Below, in pieces: positions 1-8,671 of a stretch of 64,000 bases of DNA. Position 1 is the first letter of the stretch. Each line of letters opens with the position of its first letter. Both the position numbers and the translations under genes were made by a program. The stretch is taken from contig CAMAUV010000003.1 in assembly GCA_945861415.1 (NCBI GenBank), positions 1 to 64,000 on the forward strand. The letters run 5' to 3'. The stretch comes from Akkermansia muciniphila. GTDB taxonomy: Bacteria > Verrucomicrobiota > Verrucomicrobiia > Verrucomicrobiales > V1-33. The notes below the pieces were generated by a model. The model did no database searches. It worked only from the letters and a program-made list of their open reading frames with translations, and had not been told where the DNA came from.

Positions 1-85
1 GCTGCGGACTTTTACCCGAACGAATCACCTGCACCAGCAGGGTATTCTCGTCCGAACTCAACTTGATAGCGATCGCGTGCCTCAT
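1..85 (-). CDS. possible start of a divergent gene, cut by the window edge
   Basis: Reading leftward from an ATG at 85-83 there are 28 open codons to the window edge. The translation, beginning MRHAIAIKLSS and running on through TLLVQVIRSG, has ordinary codon use with G or C in most third positions. It would be transcribed divergently from recF. No ribosome binding site is obvious and the piece is too short to assign to a family, so this could equally be an open frame by chance. Confidence 0.28.
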   Translation of the reverse strand, partial: MRHAIAIKLSSDENTLLVQVIRSGKSPQ

Positions 86-200
86 GCAGACACACTGCCA
101 CACCAGTGTCAACTATATGTTACACTATTTTACGCGCACTACACTAGCCGCAGCGGTTTTGACAATGCAACAGGCGATTATACCGTCCGGAACAATTTTC

Positions 201-1268
201 ATGCCGCTCACCTCTCTCAGGCTTCAGGATTTCCGCTGCTATGCATCGTTGCGGTGCCCGCTGCCCGCAGGGGTCACGCTCTTCGTGGGAGACAATGCCC
301 AGGGAAAAACCTCTCTACTGGAGGCCGCCTGCGTGCTGCTGCGGCTCCAATCCCCCCGGTGCACCGGCACAAGGGAACTAGTCCGGTTCGGAAGCGAAAA
401 CTTCGGCGTCGCCGGCACCATTGGCGAAAAGGAACTGCGTCATACCGGCGGGACGGAACGCCAGCTGAGCATCGATGGCGAACCCACACGAAGACCGGGC
501 GACTACCTCGCCTCCAGCGGCCTCGTGGTTTGGATGGGCAACAGCGACATGGAATTGATCTCCGGTTCCTCCGAAGCCCGGCGGCGTTACCTCGACTTCT
601 TGGGTTCGCAGTTATTTCCGGACTACCGGTCCGCCCTTCGCAGTTACGAAAAAGCCCTCCGCGCCCGAAACCTCCTACTGAAGCGCGACACGGTCATTCC
701 TTGGCCTCAGGTGGACGCATGGACGTTGGTGCTCGCAGACCATGGTTTGCTGCTGCGCCGCCTGCGGCTGGAACTGCTCACGCTGCTAGCCCCTCACGCC
801 GCTGCCCTGCACCGGAGCATCAGCGGCGCAGAAGAATTGCTCACCATCACCCCGGAGCCGGGCTGCGGGGAGAATCTCATCGCCGAACTAGCCGACGCCC
901 GCGGTGAGGAAAACCGCCGCCGCGTCACCTTTCTGGGCCCGCACCGGGATGACTTCACCCCTGCGCTCAATGGCCTGCCCGCCGGTCGCTTTGCCAGCGA
1001 GGGCCAGCAGCGCACCCTCGCTCTCGCGCTCAAGCTCGCCCAGTCTGCCGTGCTTTCCGAACGCCGCGGCACCGAACCCCTGCTGCTCATCGACGACATC
1101 TTCGGCGAACTGGATCCCCGCCGCCGCAACTCCCTCCTACGGGTCCTGCCGCCCGGCGCGCAAAAACTCATCACGACCACCCACCTTCACTGGCTCGACG
1201 ACACCTTCCGCCCCGACGCGGTCTATGCTGTCTCCGCAGGCCAGGTTGCCCCCACGCCAGCGCCATGA
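201..1268 (+). CDS. recF: RecF, DNA replication and repair ATPase
   Basis: RecF binds single-/double-strand DNA junctions and helps RecO and RecR load RecA at gaps. The 355-residue product has the SMC-like ABC layout: Walker A GDNAQGKTS at residues 30-38 directly after the N-terminal strand LRLQDFRCY, a central coiled region rich in Leu and Arg, the signature-like segment FASEGQQRTLALALKLAQ, and Walker B LLLIDDIFGELDPRR near the C-terminus. I chose the ATG at 201 because homologues begin immediately before the LxxxxFRxY strand; the open frame continues upstream to position 63 but that part has no RecF similarity. The product is of normal length for RecF. Its stop overlaps the start of the PrsW-like gene (ATGA), so the two are probably co-transcribed. 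dnaN is not in the window. Confidence 0.93.
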   Translation: MPLTSLRLQDFRCYASLRCPLPAGVTLFVGDNAQGKTSLLEAACVLLRLQSPRCTGTRELVRFGSENFGVAGTIGEKELRHTGGTERQLSIDGEPTRRPGDYLASSGLVVWMGNSDMELISGSSEARRRYLDFLGSQLFPDYRSALRSYEKALRARNLLLKRDTVIPWPQVDAWTLVLADHGLLLRRLRLELLTLLAPHAAALHRSISGAEELLTITPEPGCGENLIAELADARGEENRRRVTFLGPHRDDFTPALNGLPAGRFASEGQQRTLALALKLAQSAVLSERRGTEPLLLIDDIFGELDPRRRNSLLRVLPPGAQKLITTTHLHWLDDTFRPDAVYAVSAGQVAPTPAP

Positions 1269-2872
1269 AGAGCTTCAAAACAAAGCGATTCGCCTCCCTC
1301 ACCCGGCAAGGCCGGTTCCAGTTTCTAACCGTCATCGTCATTCTCGGAGCCGGCGTCCTGCTGTCTATGCTGTTCGGCCTTCGTGGGAAGTCTCCTGACG
1401 ACATCGAGGACCTCCACCAACAAATGCAGGCGGACTGGCTTTTTGAGAAGAATGACATCCAGTCGCGAGCGGATTGTGTCCGTCTTCTCAGGGAAGCCAG
1501 ACAACTCCGCGCAAACTACGGAGGCAGCGTGCTGGAGGAGGACCCCGGCGAGTGGATCAGCGTCGCTTATGACGAAACTAGGCTCGCCGGTGTGATCCGG
1601 CCAATGGAACTGCGCGCGCTGAAAACTTATCTTCGTGTGATACGCCCGGGATCTAGTCCCCGGGAGTCGTCTCTCGCAACGATGGCCGCCTGCACCGAAG
1701 GTGACCCGGCTTCAGGGCTCATCGCCTCCATGGAGGGAGATCTCCTTGCCCTAATGGAAAAGCCTGACGAAGCCGTCGCCGCATATCAGCGGGGCGCTAC
1801 GGATGCCGAAACCGGCCATGACTCAAAAATCCGCCTGATGCTGCTCTGCGTGAGACGCCACTGGCATGAGCGCCTGGGAGAATTCTACCAGCAAGCTGGC
1901 TGGCGCGAAATCGTGCGCAACTCCAGCCTGATGGAGTGGGATGACAGCCATGCTATTATGGTGGCCGCTGAAGACTGGGCCGGCCTGCTTTGGCACACGA
2001 CATCATCCCTGAGCCACAGCCTGAAATCGCCCGCGTGGCTGGCCGTCGCCCTTGGCTGCGGTATCGTCTGGTTTTTGCTGCTGCATATAGCTGCCGGAAT
2101 AAAATTGCAGCGCTGGTGGGTTGGCGGTGCGGCGTTTTTGCTGGGAGTCGCGAGCATTCCGCTGACGCTGTTCTTCATCACTCTGCAGCATCACTATTTT
2201 GACATTGAGCGCGCCGGAGGGGACCACCGCAGTATCTTTTACTGCATCTCCGGAATCGGTTTTCGTGAAGAAATTGCCAAGCTGATTTGCTTTGTCCCGC
2301 TACTCCCGTTTTTGCGCGGCCAAACCACCCCGGTCCATGCGCTGGTGGCCGCTTCGTGTGTCGGGCTGGGGTTCGCCATTGAAGAAAATATCAGCTATTT
2401 CGCTTCCACCAGCGGCACTAGCGTCTTCGGGCGCTTTGTCACTGCCAATTTTATTCACATCTCGCTAACAGGTTTGAGCGGTCTCGCACTATGGCTGGCG
2501 ATCAAATCCCCGGCAAAATGGCTTCAGCACTTTGTGGTCGTGTTTGTGGGGGCGGTTCTTTTCCACGGCTTGTGGGACTGGTCGCCCGGGGATGCACGGA
2601 TCTCAGGGGACTACGCTTGGCTTCTCTACGCTGGTTTCATCGGCCTTGCCTACTACTACTTCGGAGAATTGCGGCGGTTCCGCGGCATCGTCCCAAGTGT
2701 GCTTTCGCCCGCATGGATCTTTCTCTGTGGTATCAGTTTGATCATGGTCCTCGTAATGTGCTTAACGTCCTCCGCCGTCGGATTCCGTTATGGTTTTGTG
2801 CTCTCCATGCAGGGAGCGCTGGGCCTGTTTGTGATCGGAGCCGCCATGTATTATCAGCTTCGCAGAGACTGA
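1265..2872 (+). CDS. PrsW-family intramembrane metalloprotease
   Basis: The 535-residue protein has one N-terminal membrane segment (about residues 15-40), a soluble region of about 200 residues with a weak TPR-like stretch, and then a bundle of roughly eight membrane helices. The helices carry the PrsW (peptidase family M82) motifs in order: FREEIAKL (residues 333-340), GFAIEENISYF (about 370-380), and the helix histidines FIHISL and FHGLWDW. In Bacillus subtilis PrsW performs site-1 cleavage of the anti-sigma factor RsiW; the substrate here is unknown. The long soluble N-terminal part is absent from the short Bacillus enzyme and may recognise substrate. It overlaps recF by 4 bp. An ECF sigma/anti-sigma pair exists at 55.4-56.5 kb, but nothing links the two loci except inference. 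Confidence 0.85.
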   Translation: MKSFKTKRFASLTRQGRFQFLTVIVILGAGVLLSMLFGLRGKSPDDIEDLHQQMQADWLFEKNDIQSRADCVRLLREARQLRANYGGSVLEEDPGEWISVAYDETRLAGVIRPMELRALKTYLRVIRPGSSPRESSLATMAACTEGDPASGLIASMEGDLLALMEKPDEAVAAYQRGATDAETGHDSKIRLMLLCVRRHWHERLGEFYQQAGWREIVRNSSLMEWDDSHAIMVAAEDWAGLLWHTTSSLSHSLKSPAWLAVALGCGIVWFLLLHIAAGIKLQRWWVGGAAFLLGVASIPLTLFFITLQHHYFDIERAGGDHRSIFYCISGIGFREEIAKLICFVPLLPFLRGQTTPVHALVAASCVGLGFAIEENISYFASTSGTSVFGRFVTANFIHISLTGLSGLALWLAIKSPAKWLQHFVVVFVGAVLFHGLWDWSPGDARISGDYAWLLYAGFIGLAYYYFGELRRFRGIVPSVLSPAWIFLCGISLIMVLVMCLTSSAVGFRYGFVLSMQGALGLFVIGAAMYYQLRRD

Positions 2873-3022
2873 GAAGTTCAGGTTAAATTTTGCCCCTGCA
2901 TTCCACGCCGGGAGCGCCTTCTCTCTTCAGCTATGCGAGGCTTGTTCCTCCTCACTATAAAGGCGAAGTAACCCTCCGTTCTGGTTGCACCCCGCCCGGC
3001 ATGGGGCCATCGGCAAACTTGC

Positions 3023-4432
3023 ATGCCCTCCAAAACCTCCAAACACTTTCACTTTATCGGCATTTGCGGCACTGCTATGGGCTCTGTTGCAGCTGCCATG
3101 AAAGAACGCGGCTACAAGATCACCGGCAGTGACAGCGCAGTCTACCCGCCCATTTCCACCTTCCTTGAAGAGCGAAAAATCGGACTAGAGAAAGGCTACC
3201 GCGCCGGAAACATTCCGGCGAAAGTAGGCGTGATCGTGGTCGGCAACGCCATCTCCCGCGGCAACGAGGAACTGGAGGAAGTGCTCAATCGAAAGCTCCG
3301 CTACGTCTCCATGCCCGAGGTGCTCAAGGAGCATTTCCTGCGCGGAAAGCGGAACTTTGTGGTGACAGGCACGCATGGAAAAACCACCACCACTTCCCTG
3401 CTCACATGGCTGCTGCACGAGGGTGGCAAGGATCCCAGCTTTCTCATCGGCGGCATCCCGCGCAATTTCGACGGCGGTGGGCGTTTTACGGAGAGTGATT
3501 TCTTTGTGCTCGAGGGCGATGAATACGACACTGCTTTCTTTGACAAGCGCAGCAAGTTTCTGCATTACCTGCCCGAGGCGGTCATCGTGAACAACATTGA
3601 ATTTGATCACGCCGACATCTTTGAAAATCTTGAGGCTATTAAGAAAAGCTTTCGCCTCCTGCTCCGCGTCGTCCCGCGGAACGGTATCATTTTCGCCAAT
3701 GGCGATGACGAAAATGTGCTAGACGTTATTCAAATCGCCCCCGCGCCGGTAGTGAAAGTGGGCACTGGCAAGTCCAATGACCGCATAATCAGCGAAATCG
3801 CATATAGGGACGACGTTACGGAATTTACCCTAAACGCACAGCGCTACAGGGTGCCCATGAACGGCGAATACAACGTGCGCAACGCAGCCATGGCGATTTG
3901 CGCAGCGGAGTTCGCCGGACTGCCCGTGGCGAAAATCACGAAGGGCCTCGGCTCATTTAAGGGAGTGGCCCGGCGCCAGGATTTGCGCGGGGAAGTGAAT
4001 GGCGTGAAGGTGATTGATGACTTCGGACACCACCCTACCGCCATCAGAGACACCGCGACCGCCCTGCGCCGCCGTTATAATTCTCATGGCGGGCGGATGA
4101 TCGCCATTTTCGAACCCCGCAGCAACACCACCCGCCGCAAGGTTTTTCAGCGGGAACTGGCACTGGCCCTTGGTGCCAGTGAAGTCGTCATTCTCGCGCC
4201 AGTGGCCGATCCTCATAAGGTGCCCGAGAACGACCGTCTCGACGTGGCCAAACTGCTAGACGACATCCGGGTCATGGGTCGTGAGGCCTTTCAGGAGGAG
4301 AGCGTGGACAAAATCGTGGAGCGTGCGGTGAACATCGCCCAGCCAGGGGACTCCATCACCGTCTTCAGCAACGGAGGTTTCGGCGGGATCCATGGCAAAC
4401 TCCTGGATGCCCTAAAAAGTAAGTGGTCCTGA
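3023..4432 (+). CDS. mpl: UDP-N-acetylmuramate:L-alanyl-gamma-D-glutamyl-meso-diaminopimelate ligase
   Basis: Mpl attaches the recycled tripeptide L-Ala-D-Glu-mDAP to UDP-MurNAc, returning old peptidoglycan to the biosynthetic pathway in the cytoplasm. The 469-residue protein has the Mur ligase layout: N-terminal Rossmann motif FIGICGTAMG (residues 10-19), P-loop GTHGKTTTT (about 115-123), the Mpl-typical segment LEGDEYDTAFFDKRSKF, then NNIEFDHADIF, and the C-terminal domain motif DDFGHHPTAI. The EGDEYDTAFFDKRS segment separates Mpl from MurC, which is otherwise very similar. The start ATG is 150 bp downstream of the PrsW-like gene, so it probably has its own promoter. The pair mpl and nearby pyrF are on opposite strands and convergent (14 bp apart). 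Confidence 0.92.
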   Translation: MPSKTSKHFHFIGICGTAMGSVAAAMKERGYKITGSDSAVYPPISTFLEERKIGLEKGYRAGNIPAKVGVIVVGNAISRGNEELEEVLNRKLRYVSMPEVLKEHFLRGKRNFVVTGTHGKTTTTSLLTWLLHEGGKDPSFLIGGIPRNFDGGGRFTESDFFVLEGDEYDTAFFDKRSKFLHYLPEAVIVNNIEFDHADIFENLEAIKKSFRLLLRVVPRNGIIFANGDDENVLDVIQIAPAPVVKVGTGKSNDRIISEIAYRDDVTEFTLNAQRYRVPMNGEYNVRNAAMAICAAEFAGLPVAKITKGLGSFKGVARRQDLRGEVNGVKVIDDFGHHPTAIRDTATALRRRYNSHGGRMIAIFEPRSNTTRRKVFQRELALALGASEVVILAPVADPHKVPENDRLDVAKLLDDIRVMGREAFQEESVDKIVERAVNIAQPGDSITVFSNGGFGGIHGKLLDALKSKWS

Positions 4433-4446
4433 GAACGGCGCCGGAA

Positions 4447-5217
4447 TCAGTCCGCCAGCGCACTTTCCACTGTTGCCTGCCAGCGCGCCGCAGCGTCGGC
4501 TGTTGATTCCCCCTCAGGCGGGAAGAGCACGCCACGCGAGACATTGACCAGCACGGGAGCTTTCCTCCCGCTGCCGCGCAGGGAATTGATGTCGCCGCCC
4601 TGAGCACCCAGACCGGGCACCAGCAGCGGCGCATCCGGTAGGGCCGGTAGGATGTCGGGATCGGCATTCGTGAGCCCCACCACGAAACCCACATCCGCAG
4701 CACTTCCCTCCGCCCGTCGCGCCATGTCGCCGACCAGTTCAAAAACTCGCCGCCCGTTTTCCAGCCTTTGCTTTTCGATATCAGCTGCTCCCGGATTGGA
4801 CGTCACCGCCAGCAGATACAGGCCGCGGCCTTCGTAGCCAAGAAACGGCTCCACGGAATCGTAACCAAGGAATGGATTGAGCGTCACCGCGTCCACATTC
4901 CACGTCTCAAAAAATGCCTTCGCGTAATATTTCTGCGTCTCGCCTATGTCGCTGCGCTTGGCATCGAGCAGGACCGGAATCTCCCTAGGAATGGCCGCGA
5001 AAACCTCTTCCAGCAGCTCGATGCCCTTCGAGCCCATTGCTTCAAAGTAGGCTACGTTGGGCTTAAAGCACGCCGCATGAGGGCTGCTCTCGGCGATGAC
5101 GCGGAGCAGGAAGTCCTTCATCGGCTCACGCAGAAGGTCTGGACGGGGATCAAGGCCCACACAGAGATGCGAGCGGACGGCGGCGATGCGGGCGGAAAGT
5201 TTCTCGGTGTAGCGCAT
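4447..5217 (-). CDS. pyrF: orotidine 5'-phosphate decarboxylase, type 2
   Basis: PyrF decarboxylates OMP to UMP, the last step of de novo pyrimidine synthesis. The 256-residue protein shows HLCVGLDPRP near the N-terminus (residues 17-26), CFKPNVAYFEA, and the catalytic Lys/Asp array LLDAKRSDIGET characteristic of the longer type 2 enzymes rather than the short E. coli type. The phosphate-binding end is LLVPGLGAQGGD. Length fits type 2. It converges with mpl and lies 74 bp from the divergent CoA-binding gene. Another pyrimidine gene, pyrC, is about 19 kb away in the same window, so the pathway genes are dispersed here. Confidence 0.94.
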   Translation of the reverse strand: MRYTEKLSARIAAVRSHLCVGLDPRPDLLREPMKDFLLRVIAESSPHAACFKPNVAYFEAMGSKGIELLEEVFAAIPREIPVLLDAKRSDIGETQKYYAKAFFETWNVDAVTLNPFLGYDSVEPFLGYEGRGLYLLAVTSNPGAADIEKQRLENGRRVFELVGDMARRAEGSAADVGFVVGLTNADPDILPALPDAPLLVPGLGAQGGDINSLRGSGRKAPVLVNVSRGVLFPPEGESTADAAARWQATVESALAD

Positions 5218-5291
5218 GGTGATCTCTCCCTGACTGCAAACCGGGCGAAGGTTCCAGTCGAATTTTTCTCGACTGCGGATAGAAAGTCGTC

Positions 5292-5837
5292 ATGCCGGAA
5301 ACTACAGTCATCCTCGGGGCCTCAGATAATCCGGAGCGCTATGCTCACATGGCCTTCCAACTGCTTCTCAAGCACGGGCATACCGTGATACCCATACATC
5401 CCGCGCTGAAGGAAATCGATGACGTCCCCGTCGCCGCCTCGCTGGATTTCATCCAAACCGCCCCGGACACCCTCACTCTGTATGTTGGTGCCGCCCGCCT
5501 CCCCAACATGGCTGCTGAAATCTTGCGCATGCGACCAAGCAGGGTCATCTTCAATCCCGGCACAGAATCCCCCGAACTCCAAGCCCGACTGACGCAGGCC
5601 GACATACCATGGATAGAAGGTTGCACCCTCGACATGCTGCGCACCGGGCAATACTGCCCCCCCGCGCTGCCGGCGGCCCGCAATGGAGGCCCGCCCGAGC
5701 GACGGTTCCCAAATAATACCCGGCTTCGCGCCGTCAATCAGGAGCCAAAAGTCTGCATCCGGAGCCCCGGGTCAGTCGTTTTAATGTTCGCAGTGGCAGG
5801 GATGAGCGATTGCTACGGGTGCTTTCCCGGGCCCTAA
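5292..5837 (+). CDS. CoA-binding Rossmann protein with an unusual C-terminal tail
   Basis: Residues 1-120 match the small YccU-type CoA-binding family: nucleotide-binding start TVILGASDNPERYAHMAF, then HGHTVIPIHP, RPSRVIFNPGTE and WIEGCTLDMLRTGQY. Family members usually stop at the TGQ-aromatic end, about 125 residues. Here the frame continues about 57 more residues rich in Pro, Arg and Gly with no recognisable domain. The extension begins directly after the TGQY equivalent, where the DNA has a run of seven C (5657-5663). A lost stop codon or an indel in the C-run would explain it. The function of the family is not defined beyond CoA binding. It is 13 bp upstream of the lipid operon and in the same direction, so it may be its first gene. 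Confidence 0.78.
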   Translation: MPETTVILGASDNPERYAHMAFQLLLKHGHTVIPIHPALKEIDDVPVAASLDFIQTAPDTLTLYVGAARLPNMAAEILRMRPSRVIFNPGTESPELQARLTQADIPWIEGCTLDMLRTGQYCPPALPAARNGGPPERRFPNNTRLRAVNQEPKVCIRSPGSVVLMFAVAGMSDCYGCFPGP

Positions 5838-5850
5838 TTGTGACCTTCTG

Positions 5851-6420
5851 ATGCGCTTTGCCCCCTTTCTGCTGCTCATTTCCTTGTCATCATGTCTCGC
5901 TGCTTGCGCCTCACGGCCGGGAGCAATCATCACTCCCTCCATGGCCGAATATAAGCCTCTCACCACTGTCCCCGATGTAGATCTCGCTCGTTATATGGGT
6001 GAATGGCGCGTCATTGCTGTGATTCCTTACTTTGCGGAAAAGAACGCGTGGGACTCTACTGAGAGCTATGCACTGCGGCCAGATGGAAAGATCGACAACT
6101 GTTTTCGCTGTCGGCGAGGAAGTTTTGAGGCGAAGCAGAAGCGCTACAATTTTACGGCGGAAGTCGTGAACAATGAGACGAATGCGGAGTGGAAAGTGCG
6201 CCTACTGCCCTTCCTGAAAGTTCCCTATCTCATTATTGATTTGGATAGCGATTACCAATGGACGGTGGTGGGCTATCCCTCTCGACGCTATGGCTGGATC
6301 ATGGCGCGGGAGACATCCCTGCCGAATGAAACGTTGGACGGGATTTTTGCCAGGTTGAAGGCGCAGGGCTATGACCGCGCTCGTTTTGCCATGGTGCCCC
6401 AACCAAAGGAACAACCATGA
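5851..6420 (+). CDS. lipocalin-family outer-membrane lipoprotein (Blc-like)
   Basis: The 189-residue protein begins with a lipoprotein signal: basic MR, hydrophobic core, and lipobox LAAC with Cys at about residue 19. The mature part has the lipocalin GxW signature in ARYMGEWRVIAVIPYF and the closing strand with YGWIMARE. Bacterial lipocalins of this type (Blc) are anchored in the outer membrane and bind fatty acids or lysophospholipids. Its 3' end overlaps the desaturase gene by 4 bp (ATGA), and the next genes are all lipid-modifying, which fits a role in carrying or storing acyl chains or damaged lipids at the envelope. It is the first clear member of the nine-gene lipid operon. Confidence 0.88.
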   Translation: MRFAPFLLLISLSSCLAACASRPGAIITPSMAEYKPLTTVPDVDLARYMGEWRVIAVIPYFAEKNAWDSTESYALRPDGKIDNCFRCRRGSFEAKQKRYNFTAEVVNNETNAEWKVRLLPFLKVPYLIIDLDSDYQWTVVGYPSRRYGWIMARETSLPNETLDGIFARLKAQGYDRARFAMVPQPKEQP

Positions 6421-7400
6421 ACACGGCCAATAAACACGTGACCCTAGGCCTTGCCGCCAAGATACTTCAGCGCATGCGTCAGTGGGTCGATTCGGACTAC
6501 TTTCCAGGCGGAGCGGACGATGTACGGAAACGACCTAACAAATTCGAGTGGTCCCGCTGCGTGCCCTTTCTCTTTATCCATGCGGGTTGCATCGCGGTGA
6601 TCTGGACAGGATGGAGTTGGACGGCGGCGATTGCTGCGGTGCTCCTCTACATGGTGCGCATGTTCGCCATCACGGGATTTTATCACCGTTACTTCTCGCA
6701 CCGAACCTTTCAGACTTCACGGTTAGTGCAGTTCCTCTTTGCGGTGTTGGGGAATTCCTCGGTGCAGCGCGGCCCGCTCTGGTGGGCCTCCACGCACCGG
6801 CATCATCACCAGTACTCGGATCAAGAGGAGGACAAGCATTCACCGGGCGTGAGAGGGTTCGTATGGTCGCACATCGGCTGGATGACGAGCAGCCGCAATT
6901 TCCCCACCGACTACCAGCTGGTCAAAGATCTGGCAAAATATCCCGAGCTGGTTTTTCTAAACCGCTTCGATCTACTGGTGCCCGCGCTGCTGGGTGCGGG
7001 GCTCTACGGGCTGGGTGCATGGCTGAATGCGATGTGGCCTGCACTGGGCACTTCCGGCTGGCAAATGGTGGTATGGGGATTTTTCATCAGCACCACCGTG
7101 CTGCTGCATGCGACCCTCTTCATCAACAGTCTGGCTCACGTGTGGGGACGGCAGCGCTTCAAAACGGGCGATGATAGTCGTAACAGTTTCATGCTCGCCG
7201 CGATAACTTTAGGGGAAGGCTGGCACAATAACCACCACCGCTACATGAACAGTGCGCGCCAGGGATTTTACTGGTGGGAAATTGACCCAACCTACTGGGG
7301 GCTGAAGATTCTCTCATGGATGCGGATTATCCGGAAACTGAAACCAGTGCCACGCAGCATCTACGAGGAGGCGGGCCACCAGACCCGGCACCCGGAATGA
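6417..7400 (+). CDS. membrane fatty acid desaturase (delta-9 type)
   Basis: The 327-residue integral membrane protein carries the three histidine boxes of acyl-CoA/acyl-lipid desaturases: HRYFSHRTF (about residues 90-98), HRHHHQYSD (about 126-134) and HNNHHRY (about 274-280), with four hydrophobic segments between and around them. The His residues hold a di-iron centre that inserts a double bond in a saturated acyl chain. An unsaturated chain is the acceptor substrate of the CFA-type methyltransferases encoded four and eight genes downstream, so the gene probably supplies their substrate. It overlaps the lipocalin upstream and the FAD-protein downstream by ATGA, which indicates translational coupling. 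Whether the substrate is acyl-CoA or phospholipid cannot be read from the sequence. Confidence 0.92.
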   Translation: MNTANKHVTLGLAAKILQRMRQWVDSDYFPGGADDVRKRPNKFEWSRCVPFLFIHAGCIAVIWTGWSWTAAIAAVLLYMVRMFAITGFYHRYFSHRTFQTSRLVQFLFAVLGNSSVQRGPLWWASTHRHHHQYSDQEEDKHSPGVRGFVWSHIGWMTSSRNFPTDYQLVKDLAKYPELVFLNRFDLLVPALLGAGLYGLGAWLNAMWPALGTSGWQMVVWGFFISTTVLLHATLFINSLAHVWGRQRFKTGDDSRNSFMLAAITLGEGWHNNHHRYMNSARQGFYWWEIDPTYWGLKILSWMRIIRKLKPVPRSIYEEAGHQTRHPE

Positions 7401-8671
7401 AACGTCTGGCAGTGGTGGGCTCCGGAATTGCCGGCTTGGGCTGTGCCCATTTTCTGCACGGACGCTATGACCTCACAGTGTTTGAGCAGGAGGAACGGAC
7501 GGGCGGACACTCAAACACCATCGTGGTGAAGGAAAGCGGCGTTCCGGTCTCAGTAGACACAGGCTTCATGGTCTTCAACCATGTCACGTATCCGAACCTG
7601 ACGCGGCTGTTCCGCGAACTGGACGTGGCCACCAAGCGCACGGAAATGTCTTTTAGCGTGCAGCACTGCCCATCTGGTCTTGAGTATAATGGCGGCAGTC
7701 TGAGCCTGCTCTTTGTCCAGAGACGCAATCTCCTGCGGCTGCGGCACTGGCGGATGCTCATGGCCATCAGCCGCTTCAACTCTGAAGCCATCGCCGCGCT
7801 GGACGACCCACGCTGGGAGTCGATGAGCCTGCAGGAATACGTCAGGGCCAGAGGCTATGGCGACGACATGTATCATCTGTATCTTGTGCCCATGAGCAGC
7901 GCGGTTTGGAGCACGCCTCAGGAAAAGATGGGTTCCTTCCCTGCCGTCACACTGTTGCGGTTTTGGCATAATCATGGATTCCTCGGGCTAAAGACGCAAC
8001 ACCCGTGGTGGACAGTGGACGGAGGTTCACGGTGCTACGTGGAGAAAATGACCGCGCCTTTCCGCGGGCGCATCCACACCGGTCGCCAGGTGCAACAGGT
8101 GCGCCGCGAGGCGGGGCGCGTGACCCTGCGGTTTGCCAGTGGGGCGGAGCAGGTCTTCGACAAGGTCATCCTTGCCTGCCATGGCGATGAGGCCCTCCGT
8201 TTGCTGGCAGATCCCACAGAAATGGAGGCCCTCCTGCTGCGACCGTTCGCCTACCAGCCCAATACCGCCACGTTGCACACGGACCCGCAGTTCATGCCAC
8301 AACGGAAGCGATGCTGGGCGGCATGGAATTACCGGCTGGAGGACGGCCACGAAGGGTCGGTGGGGGCGACGACGCATTACTGGATGAACCGCCTGCAAGG
8401 GGTCTCGGAAAAGGTCAGCTATTTTGTTTCGCTGAACTGCCATGAGCGCATCCGCCCTGAGTGTGTGATCAGGCGGATCGAATACCGGCACCCGCTGTTC
8501 GACCGCGACGCCATCAGCGCGCAGAAGGAACTGCCGAGACTCAACCGCATCAGTCAGGATCAGACCACCTACTTTGCGGGAGCGTGGTTCAAGTATGGAT
8601 TTCACGAGGACGGATTTACCAGCGGGCTCGAATGCGCCCGGGCCGTCTCCGGCGAGCCGATCTGGTCATGA
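7397..8671 (+). CDS. FAD-dependent amine oxidase-like oxidoreductase
   Basis: The 424-residue protein starts with a dinucleotide-binding fold, VVGSGIAGLGCAHFLHG at residues 5-21, followed by EQEERTGGHSNT, the typical FAD-binding GG motif of the amine oxidase/NAD(P)-binding_8 group. The C-terminal phrase FAGAWFKYGFHEDGFTSG closes the FAD site. This protein class regularly sits next to DUF1365 and CFA-synthase-like genes, and in plants a related FAD oxidase domain is fused to the N-terminus of cyclopropane fatty acid synthase (established knowledge). A role in oxidising or dehydrogenating a methylated or unsaturated acyl chain is therefore reasonable but not proven. The start at 7397 is chosen because it overlaps the desaturase stop (ATGA) and immediately precedes the Rossmann strand. 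Confidence 0.87.
   Translation: MKRLAVVGSGIAGLGCAHFLHGRYDLTVFEQEERTGGHSNTIVVKESGVPVSVDTGFMVFNHVTYPNLTRLFRELDVATKRTEMSFSVQHCPSGLEYNGGSLSLLFVQRRNLLRLRHWRMLMAISRFNSEAIAALDDPRWESMSLQEYVRARGYGDDMYHLYLVPMSSAVWSTPQEKMGSFPAVTLLRFWHNHGFLGLKTQHPWWTVDGGSRCYVEKMTAPFRGRIHTGRQVQQVRREAGRVTLRFASGAEQVFDKVILACHGDEALRLLADPTEMEALLLRPFAYQPNTATLHTDPQFMPQRKRCWAAWNYRLEDGHEGSVGATTHYWMNRLQGVSEKVSYFVSLNCHERIRPECVIRRIEYRHPLFDRDAISAQKELPRLNRISQDQTTYFAGAWFKYGFHEDGFTSGLECARAVSGEPIWS

Noticed and set aside
159..184. TTGACA near 159 with TATACC at 179 as a recF promoter
   Set aside because: The spacer is only 14 bp, too short for a normal sigma-70 promoter; no better -10 box is present at 17 bp.
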